64,000 bases of DNA from Parus major (lineage: Eukaryota > Chordata > Aves > Passeriformes > Paridae): NCBI RefSeq assembly GCF_001522545.3, contig NC_031776.1, positions 29,186,629 through 29,250,628 of the forward strand, read 5' to 3'. The notes below the pieces were generated by a model that made no database searches, was not told the origin of the DNA, and saw nothing but the letters and a program-made list of their open reading frames with translations. Made by a program: the position numbers and the translations under genes. Shown in pieces: positions 10,561 through 24,633 of this stretch (position 1 is its first letter; every line of letters begins with the position of its first letter).

Positions 10561-13500
10561 CACTAAAATACTGATCACTGCTATCGTTTAACTCTTTTAC
10601 TTTTTTCCTCTACTTGCCATCTCCTCTGTATTTAATGCTTGCACCTTGCTGCTCAGGGAGTCTCAAATAGAAATAAATAAATGAGAATTCAATTTTAGGT
10701 CAGATAAACCAGTTTTTAATTCATTTGTCTTCTCTCCCCATCTCCATCGTTATTTGGACACCAAATCCCTGCAATACTATTTCTTGGACATGGAAAGTTT
10801 GAAAGCTTTTTGTAAATTAGATATAGACAGATAAGCACCAACATCTTCATTTCTATCTGCAGACCCAGAACACAGGTGATGTCAAGGAATGCTAAGCATA
10901 TCAGCAAGAGAGTGCCTATGCAGAGCAAGACATGATTTCAGAAGCCCTCCAAACTCCAGCTCCTTTCACAATATCCTTTCTTGATAGTTTTCTCCTGTGA
11001 TTCCTGCTGTGTGGTATTATCACCTGCAAGAGGAAAGAAGCCTCAACTAGTTTCTTCCAAGCTTTTGATAAAGCTCAGCACTGCAATGAACTGAAGTTTG
11101 GCAAGGTACCAGGCACCCTCATCTCCCACTGGTGCTGAGAAAGAGCTGGCAATAATCTCCTGGGAGAGAAAAAGAATGGAGCTAAAGGCTGAGGCAAGTT
11201 CTCTTCATTCCCATGTGAATGCCTGGCACATGGACCACTGGGTAACTCAGTCTGATGGGCATCCTAAGAGCCTGGCATTAAAGGGCACTTTACAGGAGAT
11301 GCCCAGGACCCACCGTAGGAATAGATACCCAAAAAAGTTAAAGCAGCTGTAGAAAGACAAGAGTGATGGACAAATTCAGACAGGCTTGCCCAGGACATGC
11401 CTTTTCATTTTCCTGCATCTCTCACACATGACACCTGTCTAGTTTCACTGGGAACTTCAGATGTGGGACTGCAAAGGTGAAAAGCACCCTTCTGGGCTGG
11501 TGGGGTAGGATCAGAACACTGTGTCCTCCACACAGTTAGGCTGACCCAAACCATAAGAAATACCTGTTTGCTATGGGTGCTTATGGCATGTTTGCCTCTT
11601 TTATGCTAATGTACATTACAGATAGCTTCCAAAAAGTCAGAGGAATCCCTCAATGATCAAATCTCTAAGGCAAAGAGCTGTGTCTTTTCATGACACAAAG
11701 CTATATGAAATAAAATAGGATGTATCAAATGACAAGATCTGTATCTTAAGTGGAGGACACCATCTAACAATGATTCCTCTGTAGGTTGGAGATATTCAGC
11801 AAAAAATGCTGTTCTTAGAAAAGTGTTAAACAATACAATTTCATAATTTCATGACAGAGTTTGATGGTCAGTTTGAGTTTCAGTTATCTTAGAATCAGAC
11901 AAACCTCTTTAAATTTTCCTTAGAGGATGACATTTATGTCTTCCCATCTTTTGTTGTTGAACCATTTCTGTAATTATTTATATGGAGATACTAAATGACT
12001 TTAATATTCACAGGGTTGATTTGCTGATATATATGGAGTTTATAATCAAAATCCCAGCCCTGACTGTTCTTACAGATATCAGTGTCCCATTTTTTATCAA
12101 ATTAGCAATGTCATGCAAGTTTTGAGAGGCTGTAATTACAACCTCAACAGAGCAGAAAAGCCCCAGCCTCATGCTACTCAAAAATAAGTCTTCCCTTGGC
12201 TTTAACACTGGGAATTTGCATCTGAGTTTTGTGACTGTGATCCAAATTATGCCTTTTTTTGGACACAGGGATGCCATGGGGTTTTTATGTGCAGATGTCA
12301 ATATGGCAGAATTTGACCAGCTTGACTTTAATCTGCCCTGATTTGTCACACAGTTCTGCCAATTGAGTTCCTTAGATGGTATGGAAAATTGGGGCTGTTT
12401 TTCTCCAGAATGTCTGTTCACACACTAGCACAGCACACAGACAGTCAAGTGTGCAGTAAATGAAAAGCACAGCAGCTCAGTGGTTTGCCACAACCAGCAG
12501 GGCTATTGCCCTTAGTTACTAGGTTAGCTGAGCTATTTCAGGGAAATTAGACTGTATGGCAAAATTAGGTACCTCGATGTCTTCCTCTGTTGTGCTACCT
12601 GAGCATCTCATGGTGCTTAGTGTTAAAACAAATGTGTGAAATAAGGCAATATTAGCTTCCATTTTCTAGGATGTGTCACATAAAGAGATAAGGGCGGGTT
12701 TCAAAGTACTCAAGATGTTAAAAAATACAGAGAAATACATAGTAACAATGAGTTTATAAGCCTTTTTCCCTGACCTTTCCCCTTTCCTCTTCTCAGGGCT
12801 CAAATGACCTCATTAGACTGGGATGTAAATCCCCAGGGGACACCTACTTTATATCTTTTTCTATTTTTTTCAATCAGTTTTTAAGATTTATTAGCAAGCA
12901 GTAGCCCTTATGCCCAAAGAAGCCCCTCAGTCACAGTAGGATGTTACTGTTGGGAGAGCTGAACACAAGCTCTGTGACGTAGACCAGCAAGGCTAAAATC
13001 CATTCAATATTCTGTTTGATGAGCAGCTCAGTCCAAAACCTTGGCAAGCTTCCACTTACCAGAAAAGAAAGGAGAAATATGTGGAAAGCCTTTGCCATGC
13101 AGGATTCCAAATTGTCATGATGAACAGTGAGGTACAAAGTCAAAGGAGTTGTTCCAGTGCACATGAGAACCTTAGGGCCAGCTGTTATGCAGGTTTTATG
13201 GTGACATAAAGTCTCTGAGGCTGATGAATTTGTTTCAGGCTGATTACTTAAGGTACTTGAAATTTATGTCTACACATGTCATGCAGGGTGGGTTGAATTA
13301 ATACTTATCCAGAATGTATAGAAGAATTAAGTGCCAAATATTGCTATATTTGAAATTGTTCTTGTCTGATAAAAGGACAGCTTTGTTCTTACTGGTATCA
13401 GAAGCAGAAGTCTGTGTATTTGTTATCCATCAGTTGCCTTAGAGTGTATATGTGTTTTAAAGAGGGACAGAAGCAAAAACAGATCAATCCAAAAGAACTG

Positions 13501-15559
13501 CAGCAGGATCTTGACTTGATTTCATATAACTCTGTGTGAGCAAATATTAAATGGTGTGACAGGGAAAGTTCTGCCCCTGCCAGCCTTCAAATAAGCTAGC
13601 CCTCTTTTTACTGTTTTGGTTCTGCCAAGTGCAGGAGGTTCACTAAGCTTGTATTAGACGGCATTGACAAAGAGTTCAAAACTATTTTAAACCTGGACAC
13701 TTGATAAAGAAATGTGTATTAAAAATGCCATAAAAAGTATGCAAAGCTGAAAGTAGAGACCTGTGCCAGCCAGTCTCAAAAGGAGAATTTCTACCCATGA
13801 GATCATGTTATCCCATTCAGAATACTGAACAGAGCAAAAGTTTAGGAATTCAAATCCTTTTGAACATGATACTGTAGCTGCAGCAGCAGGGGTGGATTTA
13901 TGGATTTGTAGCGTGGTTAACACACTTTTGCATTTACTAAAGTGTTATGTCTTGTACATTAGGTCAAGATGCCCAAATAGAAGAGTCTGGTTTTATCAGG
14001 CAGTTATTAAAATGCAGCATAAATCCATTCTAGCCATTGCAGAGAAGATCCTTTGTAACTAACAGCAGCTCCTGACAACTGTTGAGCTAAAGTCAGGTGC
14101 TTCCAGACTGAAAACCTTTCTCCTCCAAGACTGAAGGAAAACAGATATGGCAGAAAGGAGAATAATCACAGGCTGGGTAAGAGCATGAGCCCAGCTGGGA
14201 TATGCTGTCCTTCAAGGCTGGTATCAATTCAGGAAACCATTGAACATCTCTGAAAACACAGGAAGTACCAGCCTTCAGAAAGCAGTGCAGGGGTTAGAGA
14301 GGGCAAAAATGAGCTTTGAGGCAGCTGCAGCCGGCTATAGGATAGGCTAGGATCTTCTAAACATTGCATATATGTGAGGTGTTGGCAGTAAAATTTGAGT
14401 CTACAGAAGGATAAGACCACTAAACAGATGACTTACATGAGCATCATCTCTTTTTCCTCTTCTTCAGTCTCACTTTTAACACATATTCTCATGTCAATAT
14501 GCACAATATACCTGTTTAAGAGGAGAAATGAGAAGAATTCTTCCAAAGAAAGAGGAATAAATGGCTGTGAAGTGGATAACAATGTGATTTGCATGTCAGG
14601 GAGGGTCAGTGGTGGGATGAGCAGGAGGAGTGTATGCAGCTGCATTAATTCGGCAGCCAACTAACTCAATCCCCATCCTGCATCTAAGGAAAACCTGCTT
14701 GCCCGAAGGAAAACAGTTCAGTACATTGAACTGCCTACTGAGGAAACTAATGGAGCATTTTACGGATGAAAAAAGAGTGCAGCAAGCTCAGCTCAATAAA
14801 GATGGGTTGAACTCTAGAAGAGAAATTAGTGAAAATATACAATAATAGGACTGAATATTATACAACAATCCATTTGTGCAGATTTGGGTGGAGAAAATAA
14901 TTAATATTATGATGTTTCTTGAGCATGTGACCCCTCACCTTGTGACTATACTACAATACACACAATACAATGTTAGTTTTACAGTTGAATATGCTGTCTT
15001 TTCCATTGTAAAAGGCTTTGGTGAAAACATTTTTCTGAATATACTTCTGTGTGAGGAATTTTTAAGCCTAATATTATCTTTCCATGGGAATGGAAGAATG
15101 CCCATATGTACCTCACGACATTTTCACATGCTTCACTGCAGATAAAAGAAACTATTTCAGAAGATGCTGTTACTTTAAGGATTGACTTGTCACCTGTTAA
15201 AATTATATCTGTCAGAGGGCTGAGATTTAGAGAGACTTTGGACTGCAAGTACGAGGATTGCCACTTACGTGTTGGTCTGGAAGATTTTATCATGCTCTAC
15301 ATGCCTGGCCATCAATTTAACCAATTCTCAAATTCTGTATCACAATTTTTATAAGATTTTATTTTTTCATAATGAAGGTTAAGGTAATTTACTCACCATG
15401 TTTATTATATATGAAGTTGTTGAAATAATGAGGGCAATAAAATTGAATTTAGCATTGTCTTTATTGGTTTGAAGGTTACATTCATAAGCTTTGTTTGTTT
15501 TAATAAGTTTATTGTGCAGTCTTAGGCATATGTTATTATGCAGGGATGGATATGCTTTG
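10561..15559. other. Long non-coding stretch, no gene seen
   Basis: The longest open frame is 137 codons on the minus strand (12008-12421), but it begins at GTG rather than ATG and has no recognisable domain. A plus frame at 15106-15354 (82 codons) overlaps a 104-codon minus frame at 14979-15293; neither is supported. No repeat family was recognised. Composition is plain and AT-rich, with no tandem array. Confidence 0.5.
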
Positions 15560-16090
15560 AATATTTTTGTAATTGTGGGTAGTATAAAAGTCATTTTCTG
15601 TTAGATTGCACAAATCCATTACATTAGTAGAAAGATACATTATTGTAATAGGATTAATGTGCAACACATAAACATGATCAGTAATATTCTTTTTGATAAA
15701 TTATCTCATTTTAATGACTTGGAATGTAGAGAGATTTCAGGATAGTTCCATCTTTGATTTGCATAATTGTATTACAGACAGACAAATTGCATTATATTCT
15801 TCATTAACAATAGATGGCTTGTATAACTATTGTATTTTTGAAGGCACTGCTTTTATGTTCATCCTGTAATTTGTCATTTTATGACACCACTGTTTAGCTT
15901 AGTTTAGGGAGAATAGAAACTAAAAGATTATTTGATTTTAGCTGAGTGCAGTAATATCTTTGCGTTCAACAGTAATGCAGTGAGCTATTGTTTGTTTGAA
16001 CAAATTATCATCCACAGCTAAAGTTAGTTAAAAAATACTCTTCTCATTTGTGGCAGATCCCACATTCATGGCATTTCACAGCAAAGTGTC
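15560..16090. promoter_or_regulatory. Candidate conserved non-coding element (enhancer-like)
   Basis: About 530 bp of AT-rich, non-repetitive DNA with densely packed transcription-factor-like cores: GGATTAATGTG, TTGCATAATTG (octamer-like), CAATAGATGG, GAACAAATTATC and TTGTTTGTTTGAAC (forkhead-like). No open frame of note crosses it. Its appearance is typical of deeply conserved enhancers in gene deserts. The call rests on texture, not on an alignment. Confidence 0.35.
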
Positions 16091-19000
16091 AGCACTTGCA
16101 AATGAACTTCAGTGTAAAAACACAACATAAAATTAAATTAGATCCATCAGAATGTTTTCTCCTCTGCTTGGGCTCACTCTCCCTCTTTTTCTCCTTTACA
16201 CATGCACACACACACAGACACATGGTCTGCCTTGCTCTCACTGAATTCTTCAGGGTTTCATAGTTCCATAGGCTAAATATGTCTGCTGAATTGCAAATGA
16301 TATAAAATGTATAATTCATTTTTTCAATGGAAAATTCTTCTCTTTTAAGATAGTGTGTTTTCTCCATGGAAAGCTAACTATTCTCAAAAATGTTTTAGGA
16401 TAGAGCAAATTATTTTTTAATTTTTCTCTAACCAAATCTTCAATCATTTTTGACTGCTAAGAACACCAGCAAATTAAAAGTTAGTAGCTTGAGACAGGTT
16501 TACACTCCTAACATATCAAAACCAGTTTCTTATTTTAGAATATCTAAGAGTTGCATCCAATTAAGGCATCTTGAGCACTCTGATTCTTGGAAAATAAATT
16601 TGTTTTAGAAAGAAATTTTTATGGCCAAACCACAAATAGATAACTGTGATAGATAATGAAACACAAAACTTTGGTTTTCTATCTAAACGCAAGCCCGAAT
16701 TTGGGCCTAGTTCACTGAAATTTACTATGTTATGCAAAGTTTTAAAAATATGAACCAATATTCTTGTAATTTAGGCTGTTAAATTACATTCCAATCCTTT
16801 AAGAGCATATTCATTATTGCATGAAATGGGTAATTCTATCAATGCTGATGCAACAAGTCTCAAATAAAAGCCTGATCCTATAAAACAAGTGAGGGTGCAC
16901 TTGTAAGTCCTAAGAGTCCAGGATTTCACCCTTGTCACCCCCTACTGACACCCTCCTCAGCTCTGGCTTCCCTAATAATGTTGGGTTTTTTTTAATACAT
17001 TAACCATTGAAAATAAATCTTATAGCTGGAAAAAAGAAAAAGAGTCTGGACCAAAAATACATGCTCCTTCATCAGCTTAAGTACATGATTACAACAGTTT
17101 TGAAGCTTGTAACTTATGTTTTATAAATATTTTTTTCAAAATGAGTCAAAAATAAAAAATCCTTTTTTTTTTTTCATTCTTCCGGAGATTAAATATATAA
17201 GTTTCTAAAACACAAATTCATACTATTTTTTACAACACTGTACATTTGCTATTGAGTAAAAATTATAAAACTGGTGTGACAAGGTGCAAATATATATCTG
17301 TGTCTGTTCATGGTGAAATGAAGAAAACTTCAAATAGACTTCAGAGACTTCTCTTGACTTATTTGGACTATACTTTTTGAGCTTATTCCTTTTAGTTTTC
17401 TCAAAATATCATTCACAGAAGCTGTATCTACCCACCCCTACACTGAGAGTGTTATTGGATATTTTTCCCAAAGGCAGAAGGTTAATATTTCATTATCTGT
17501 CTTCTTTGAATGTCCCCACTTTGGCTTGGCAGAACCTTAGTGCTCCAGGAAGGGAGGAAAAACATGATCTGCACCATCACGTGGCTTCCATGATACTGAG
17601 AACTGAGTTAATGAACTGCATATAAAAGGACAGTTTCTGGAATGTATCAGATTCAGAGACTTGCAGAAAATCCCCCAAAACAAAATAGAACTGCATTTAC
17701 AAACAATCTGTGACCAACCAATGACCAAGCAGAGTGAGCATTTGCATGAGCTCTGTGAAAAGTAATTTTCAAGAATGTTCCAGCACTGGTATCTACAGCT
17801 GACCTCCCCAGCCCACCCAGCAAGATATATTGCTGATGTGTCAATCTGAGAGGGTTTTATGCCTCCTGGCACCATGGATCAAACATGGAGACACACTGGT
17901 TTTTCCCAGTTCCCATTTTTTGTGTGTTTTGTAAATGTTCACATTGCAAGGCAATTTTGATTTAGGATCATACATATTTAGTACTCTAAAGGACTCCAGG
18001 AAATATCTTTTTGCTGCTTATACTAAACAGCCAGAAGTCTCAAAAAACAATGTGAAAAATGAGCTTATGCTGTTATTTACCATCACAATAACTCCTCTAA
18101 TCAAATATGCACATGCCACACTTTCTTGAAAGCACAATTCTATAGGTTATTTAAGTAGGGCAAAACAATCACATCCTCATCAGTTCCATTTACCATGGCT
18201 CTTCCATGGCTCACATATGCTCTTCCAAATTATCTATCTCTGTGTTCTCCAGATGGAAAGCCAGAGCCCTCTGAATGAAGTTTCACCCACAAAAATTGGT
18301 CCATGTGACCACATCAGATGGGACAAACTGGGCTTGAAAAGGAGTCTGGGGAGGCTTGACTCCAGGCCACCACTGACCCATCCTCTGATGCAAGACAAGC
18401 ACATTCTGGTTTTATGCCTGCTTGTGTTGTTCATTGTCTCCATTAAGACAGCCTAGAGCAGGTTTTCCTTCCTGTTTGATTTAACCATGGATATTAGAAA
18501 GATTAATAAGGAGAAATAGTTTGGGATGTGCATTTACTCCTCTATTAGCTGCCTTCTATTGTCCAACTCTTACACGCATACAGAGGAAGTTCCTTCAGAG
18601 AGTACATATTACAATATCAGTGTTTTTAAGTCTTGGAAGTTTTCCTTGTTCACCAGGAGAATAATGATAAGTATCACCAGAAATAAAAGCTGTCACATGT
18701 AAAAATATATCAAACTAAAAGAAAAATCCCTAAACAAACAAGCATCACCTTTTTAGAAACATGGTTCCTTTAAAAACATTCTTCTCTCTTTTCTCCCCCT
18801 TTAAGAGATTCCTTCAAACAGAACAGGATGCATATGCTGTATTGTCCGTATGGAAACTAAACATAACCCCCTTCAGAAATTAATAAGATTAAGTTACACT
18901 TCAGTGGGAAATCAGTGTACATAAATTAATGAAAATTTCCTGTGGATGGTGGCAAAGAAAGCTACTCACTGTGGCAGTGAACTGACACAAACTCACATTT

Positions 19001-19325
19001 TATGATGAGAATTACTGAAGAAGAATTAATAGGACCTATCTACTGCCTGTGACAGGATATAGGTAACCTCAAGTGTCTCCTATGAGTCAATGCTTTCCAT
19101 CATGTCCATAAATGAACCAGTGGGTATGTTCTGATGCTTTCTGCCTCAGACATAAGGCAAGAGTTCAGATCTAAAAATGTCTGTCACGCAATCACATCAA
19201 TGTTTGCTTAAAGGTAAGTGTGTGCTTAAATGTTTTTCTGATACTTGGCATCAAAAATTGACCAACATCTGTTATTGTCTTACATGCATTTCACTACAGG
19301 AGAGCACTAACTCCTGTCAAGTCAC
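16091..19325. other. Non-coding stretch, no gene seen
   Basis: A short imperfect CA run lies at 16201-16220. T- and A-runs occur at 16986-16995 and 17161-17176. Open frames reach 112 codons on the minus strand (17537-17875) but are overlapped by others and show no domain. A donor-like AAAG/GTAAGTG occurs at 19213/19214 preceded by a CTGCCTCAG acceptor-like site at 19149, but the 64-bp interval has stops in all three frames. Confidence 0.5.
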
Positions 19326-19373
19326 CATTATAAATTCTCTTCTCCTTGTCATTATAAATTCTCTTCTCCTTGG
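19326..19373 (+). repeat. 24-bp unit duplicated in tandem
   Basis: The unit beginning CATTATAAATTCTCTTCTCC occurs twice in succession with a period of 24 bases; the two copies differ only at the last base. This is a simple, probably recent, slippage or replication duplication. Since 24 is a multiple of three it keeps the local reading frame, but that frame has no other support. Confidence 0.9.
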
Positions 19374-22300
19374 ACATCTTATTAATGGTTCTATCTCTCA
19401 CTCCTTTCAGAGTTGTGAAGATCAAAACAGAATAATGCTGGTGTCTTCTAGGCCCTACATATTGTCTCACTTCAGGCGCACCATCAACTAGATACGTGGA
19501 AATTCATCTAATCCTGTTACTGTGAGGTTATTTAATTCTTTCAGTCTGAGCATCAATCTTTGATTTTGATATTGATAGCAAGGATACTTTTGAGACATTT
19601 TTAAAATTGGTTCTTGGAGAACAGGCTTGACCTTGAAAAATATTTTTCCCCCTAAAGAGAGACATCCCAAGGTAGTATTGGACCTCTCTTCTGTAGGTCT
19701 TCACAAACAGATCTGGGGAAATCAGGTTTCTTTCTCTTTCATCTTCTACCTGTTATTTTTGTTTGCCATTGAAGAGTGATTTTACTTGCAGTTCTTTGAA
19801 TACATGCTATATCTGTATCTTGGCATCTTAAGTTAAATACTCATCTAATTAGATTTATTGTTTCAGGAATCCAGGAAGCAAAGGGTGTTCATGTTTTCTG
19901 CAAGGTATCAAATTTATTAATGTGTTGTTTATTGCACTTTACAGTATTAAATAAGATACCTTCCAATATTACCATAGGGATCCTATTCATTTATTAAAGC
20001 TTCCTTGCTCTTAGAAAGCAGTTTCCAGCATCTTCATGTGCTTATTTTTATTCTATTAATAAGGATTATTATTCTATTATTAAGGACCACTAACTACTAA
20101 TTTATGTTGATTGTTAAAGCTAACCCAATAAGATTTGATCAAATAGTCATAATACTTTCAAGATTCCCAAGTCTGAAATTATGTTTGCTACTTCAACATT
20201 TATTGTAGTTGTTGAAGCTTTCAATGTTTTTAAAAATCTCCTTGTGATGCACAACTGTTATGCAGAGTTTAAATATCTCACCACCAAGTAAAGTGTTTTG
20301 TACACTAGAGAAAAATCTTAAAGATACAAAAGTATATCACTACCCTCGTATTCTTTGTCCCACAGTGCCCTGTGAAATGTCCAGTCACTTTAGGCAAATG
20401 GAATGATGACTGTTAAAGGACTTAAATGCATTTAAAATCCAGTGCTGAAAAAATAATTGTTTATAACTGTGGGAAACAGGAAGAACTTCTGTTGTTCCCT
20501 TCAAAAAGTTGTGCTACACACAGAGATCAAAATAAAATAAAACTTCTGAAATGCTTAGGTAGTGCCATTCTATAGGGAATAAATATAACCACAGGAACAA
20601 TAGGTATTTTTTCAGAGCTCCCATTGGAACTAATACTTTGCTCTAGATCAAACACAGAGGCTATTCTGGGGTCTGAAAATGGACTTCCCGAAAAGCCCAA
20701 ATGTTCACAGTATTCACATTTCCCTTTTAGCCACCAAAAGAAACACTCCATAGACTTATAAGCGATAGGTTTATTTCATATAACAGTAAATGGCCTTCTA
20801 GGGTCAATATATTAGTTTTCCTCTAGATATACAGTTTCAATAGCAAGCGATGCATGAAGTCTGTTAAGCCTTTTGAATTGTCTATCAGTTCTGGGAATTA
20901 TAGATTTTAACCCATATAGCTACTTGGCTCAACCACAAAATGAAAAATCATTAAGAAAAAAGCACTGTATGTTATTACTCCAATATGTAGTTGTGATTTA
21001 GAACTGGCATTTCAATACACAAACAAAATTCCTAGAATCATCCAGTTAAATGCAAATGGGTTCTATAAATACTTTAAATCATAGAACAAAAGAAAGCTCA
21101 TCAGAATTTACTACTCATCCAAGTGTATACAGCTTTTTCTATTACACATACATAAACACTCTTTATACTTCTACAGTTGATTGAATCAAGGCATGATCTG
21201 AAAACACTTTTGTAGTTTTCTTAAAGTTCTACCACTACTGCAATATGTTCCCTGGTAGTGCACAGGCTATACTCTGTAAATAAATGTGTGTTTCATTTTA
21301 AATGGAATCTCATTAATCAAACCTCAGTAATAGCAGAGTATTTAAAACACATTTCTCTAAAAAGGGGGTAGAACATGCCAGCAAACTACTGATACAGTTA
21401 TACTGCACGAAGATTTAAACCATCTGAGGAGATTGCCTACTGCTTTCAGATTTCATGACAGTCTGGGCTTGAACTTCTTCCGTCTTTAGAGGCTCCCAAA
21501 ACAACCGCAACCCTGTAATGAACTTTGAATCTCCCCTCACTAGAGTCAAAGGTCTAATTCCTCTCATTTGATTCAGAAGGAAATTCAAGAGAGAAGTAGG
21601 TTATTGCAGAAGTGACATAGCAGTGAATCAAACCAAAGGTGTGCAGGTGACAGTGGCTTACCTTTAATAACAATATCTTCAGATATATAAAAGCATTCTA
21701 TATATATCTATATGTATACTGTGACTATATACAGCTTTTCAGCTTCATGTTTTCATTCTTAATGTGCAAGGCTGAGAGAGAGGAAAGGCCCAATAGGGAG
21801 AAGAATCACTCCCCTGTCTCTGAGGATTTCAGGCAGAACAATAAAAAACTAAATTAACTTATTCATTTTTATCACCTGAGCATAATTAGCAAACAGCACA
21901 TAATGACAGCAAATAATGGCTCTCTTTTCCTCCTATTAAGATAGCTTAATGACTGTATTTTCCCAAAGTCTTAAAGCTGTGCTGCATTTACCAGCTGTAC
22001 TCACCTGAAAAATGTTTTGTTTGTCAATATTGAAGTTAACAAAATGCTTAACTACAGCACATAATGATGCTGACAGAAAACAGCACTTGAACTGAACAGG
22101 GAGGCTTTTGCAGCTCTCACAGTGCTGAATCCTCTGAAAACTCAGAAAAGAAGCACGACATAGCAAAATTTAATCATTCACTTCATCTTCCCCAGATGAT
22201 GACTAATAAGCAACCTTCATTTGTGATGTGCTTCTTTCCTTTATGAGTTTCACTATCCATTTATGAATCCCAGAACAACCATCTAGAGACACATGATGGT

Positions 22301-24633
22301 GGAACTGCATTTTAATGTCAGTATTTTAATATACAGCTGCAGGATCCAGGTACCCTTTGGTAGCACTGAACCATCCCTTTGGGTTTCAGGGCTGGGATTA
22401 AGGTTATCGAGCTGCCTCGCTCCATACTCGAACTGAGAGACCTTGCAATTAAGCCTTGGGAAATGGCTTTGCTGAATTTTCTAGTGTTGAAATCAGCTTT
22501 TTGTAACATGAATAAGATGCAAAATGTCTTGTCCAATGACAGAGTTTTCATGCTGTATCTTCAGCAGCAAGTGACACTGATTGCATTGGCAGCTATTGCT
22601 ATCTACTGCCAGACAGAACAAATTCAAACTAATTTGGATGGACTATAAAATATACTTCTCCTCAGGGCACAGTCTTGCAAGACCCCCGGAGACTGAACTC
22701 CCATTGATTTCCCTTGACTTAAAAGGCACAAATGATTCGCATGACCAGGTCCAGAATGGATAAAGATGGAGAACAGCAGTGATTCTGTTATCATCCTAAA
22801 AGCCTCTCTGACCCTCACTGTACAAGCCATCCTTTGATTCATCTGTCACAGCTGTATCCAACAGAAGCATTTACTTTCGAGGATCTTTCCAGATTATTGT
22901 ATTTTACCTACAGATTCCAAGCCACAGCCTAAATGTCAGCTTCTGTCTCTTCTGGATGTCTGTATTCCTCCCACATCTTGTTGTCACATGAAATGATCTC
23001 TTAGCTCCCCTTTTCTCTAAGGACATTGCCCAACATGACAATAATCTCTAAGTAAGACTCTGTGGCCAAATAAAGTGAAAAATACACAAGAGAAAAATCT
23101 AAAGAAAAGAAAAAGTATAATTCTTCCTTCTCAAATCAAAGTTTTATTTATCCAAAATAAAAATTATATTACATTTGACAGTCCTACCCTAACTGATTAT
23201 CTTGTGAGATTTAACACTGACTTTAACAATATATCAATGCTCTATTTTTTCTCCATTTTATTTCATTCCCTAATAACAGACATTAAGAAAAACTCTGCAG
23301 ATTTATATAAAGATGGCATGTGGCACTTTATCACCTAGATGCTGACTATTTTGTTAGTCCTTCTGAGACCTCTAAATTCTGTGTTATTCCACACAGTTGT
23401 ATTACCTGGGTGTATCATGAATATATCATTATGCTGGTGGATGTGTGGCTTTGTTGGTGGAAGGTACCTTTCTCCTGCGTGGGGCAATATAGGAGAAAAA
23501 AAAAATGTATGCTAGATGCCAGTCTTGAAGAAAGTGAAAAAGTTTGGGATTCTTTTGTTGTTGCTTTCTGTTGTGGCTTTCTGTTCTTCCTGCAGGGGAA
23601 GAGCTGTCACCAGTAACGCCTCCACAAAAGTGGTTCACATTGGCCCACAGGCCCATAGCTCCTCACGTGATTGATGCAGTTATTACTTTGCTTCTTTACA
23701 AGAATCCATGATTGAGTCATTACAAACTGCTTCTACTTTGTGCCTACTGCTGCTTTAATGTAGAGATCACCACACTAAAAAACCCCAAAAATTTTACTCT
23801 TACTGTCTGTGATATTACTTCTTTCATGGTTTTGTTTTACCTCATTCATCAGATATCTGTGAGGTGTGAAGTGATAATGAGAAAAAACTTCCCAGCCACT
23901 CATGCTCCTGTTGCAAGTCAGGGCTCTGTATGATAGACCCAAACATTAAAAGTAGACTTTGCCATACATGGCATCTGTGTAGCTACAAAAGACAGATTGA
24001 ACTTAATTGGATCTATTTGGCTCTGTCCTCTCATTGCAGGGAACATGTGGCATTGATGTTCTCACTCTTTCTAACAAGATCCAGGTAAAGGAGCTTATTT
24101 AACAGCAGAGGATAATTCAGGGAAGAAGCTCGTAAGACCTCAGTCCTTCAGCACCTGGATATTATGCCATCAAATAGTCTGACAAGAAAACTTGTCAAAA
24201 CTAAGTTCGTGCAGCTTGAAGGATCTATCTACAGTCATCCTTTCTCTCATCTTTGCCATGGCTATTTCTAAATAGGCTTTAGAACTAGGGGAAATACCCA
24301 TGGCTTCTGGACCAAGTTTTTCTGGGCACATTGAAAACCAGAAGTGTGAGTATCTGTTGCAAGATTTGAAACATACCTCAGGTACAAAGGAGAAACTGGA
24401 AGAAGGAAGAAGAACCCTGCACATGTAAATACACACTTGCAAACACACACACAAGTGCCTACTACTACTATAAATGTTATATAATATGCTGGCACTTTTT
24501 CAAAACTTTGAGGCATTGGCATTATTTTAATAATTTTTTCCATTGAAGTAAAGAAACTGCATGTATAATTAAACAGTTGTATTGTATTGTAGAAATAACC
24601 ATGTAATGACATAGTTAGAAATTCTTGGTTTTT
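19374..24633. other. Long non-coding stretch, no gene seen
   Basis: Open frames are all below 100 codons. An AT alternation with TATATA blocks lies at 21681-21735. Two splice-bounded intervals, 22005-22069 on the minus strand and 24040-24084 on the plus strand, are open in frame and are described under findings. A short stretch near 22697-22712 resembles a sauropsid repeat motif but is too short to call. Confidence 0.5.

Noticed and set aside
12008..12421. 137-codon minus-strand frame
   Set aside because: Starts at GTG, no recognisable domain, length compatible with chance in 64 kb.
16862..16925. AAAGCCTGATCCTATAAAAC, like another sauropsid repeat block
   Set aside because: Single short block with no ordered companion motifs.
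22683..22722. GAACTCCCATTGATTTCCCT, like a block of a sauropsid repeat
   Set aside because: Only about 16 bases match and the neighbouring blocks are absent.
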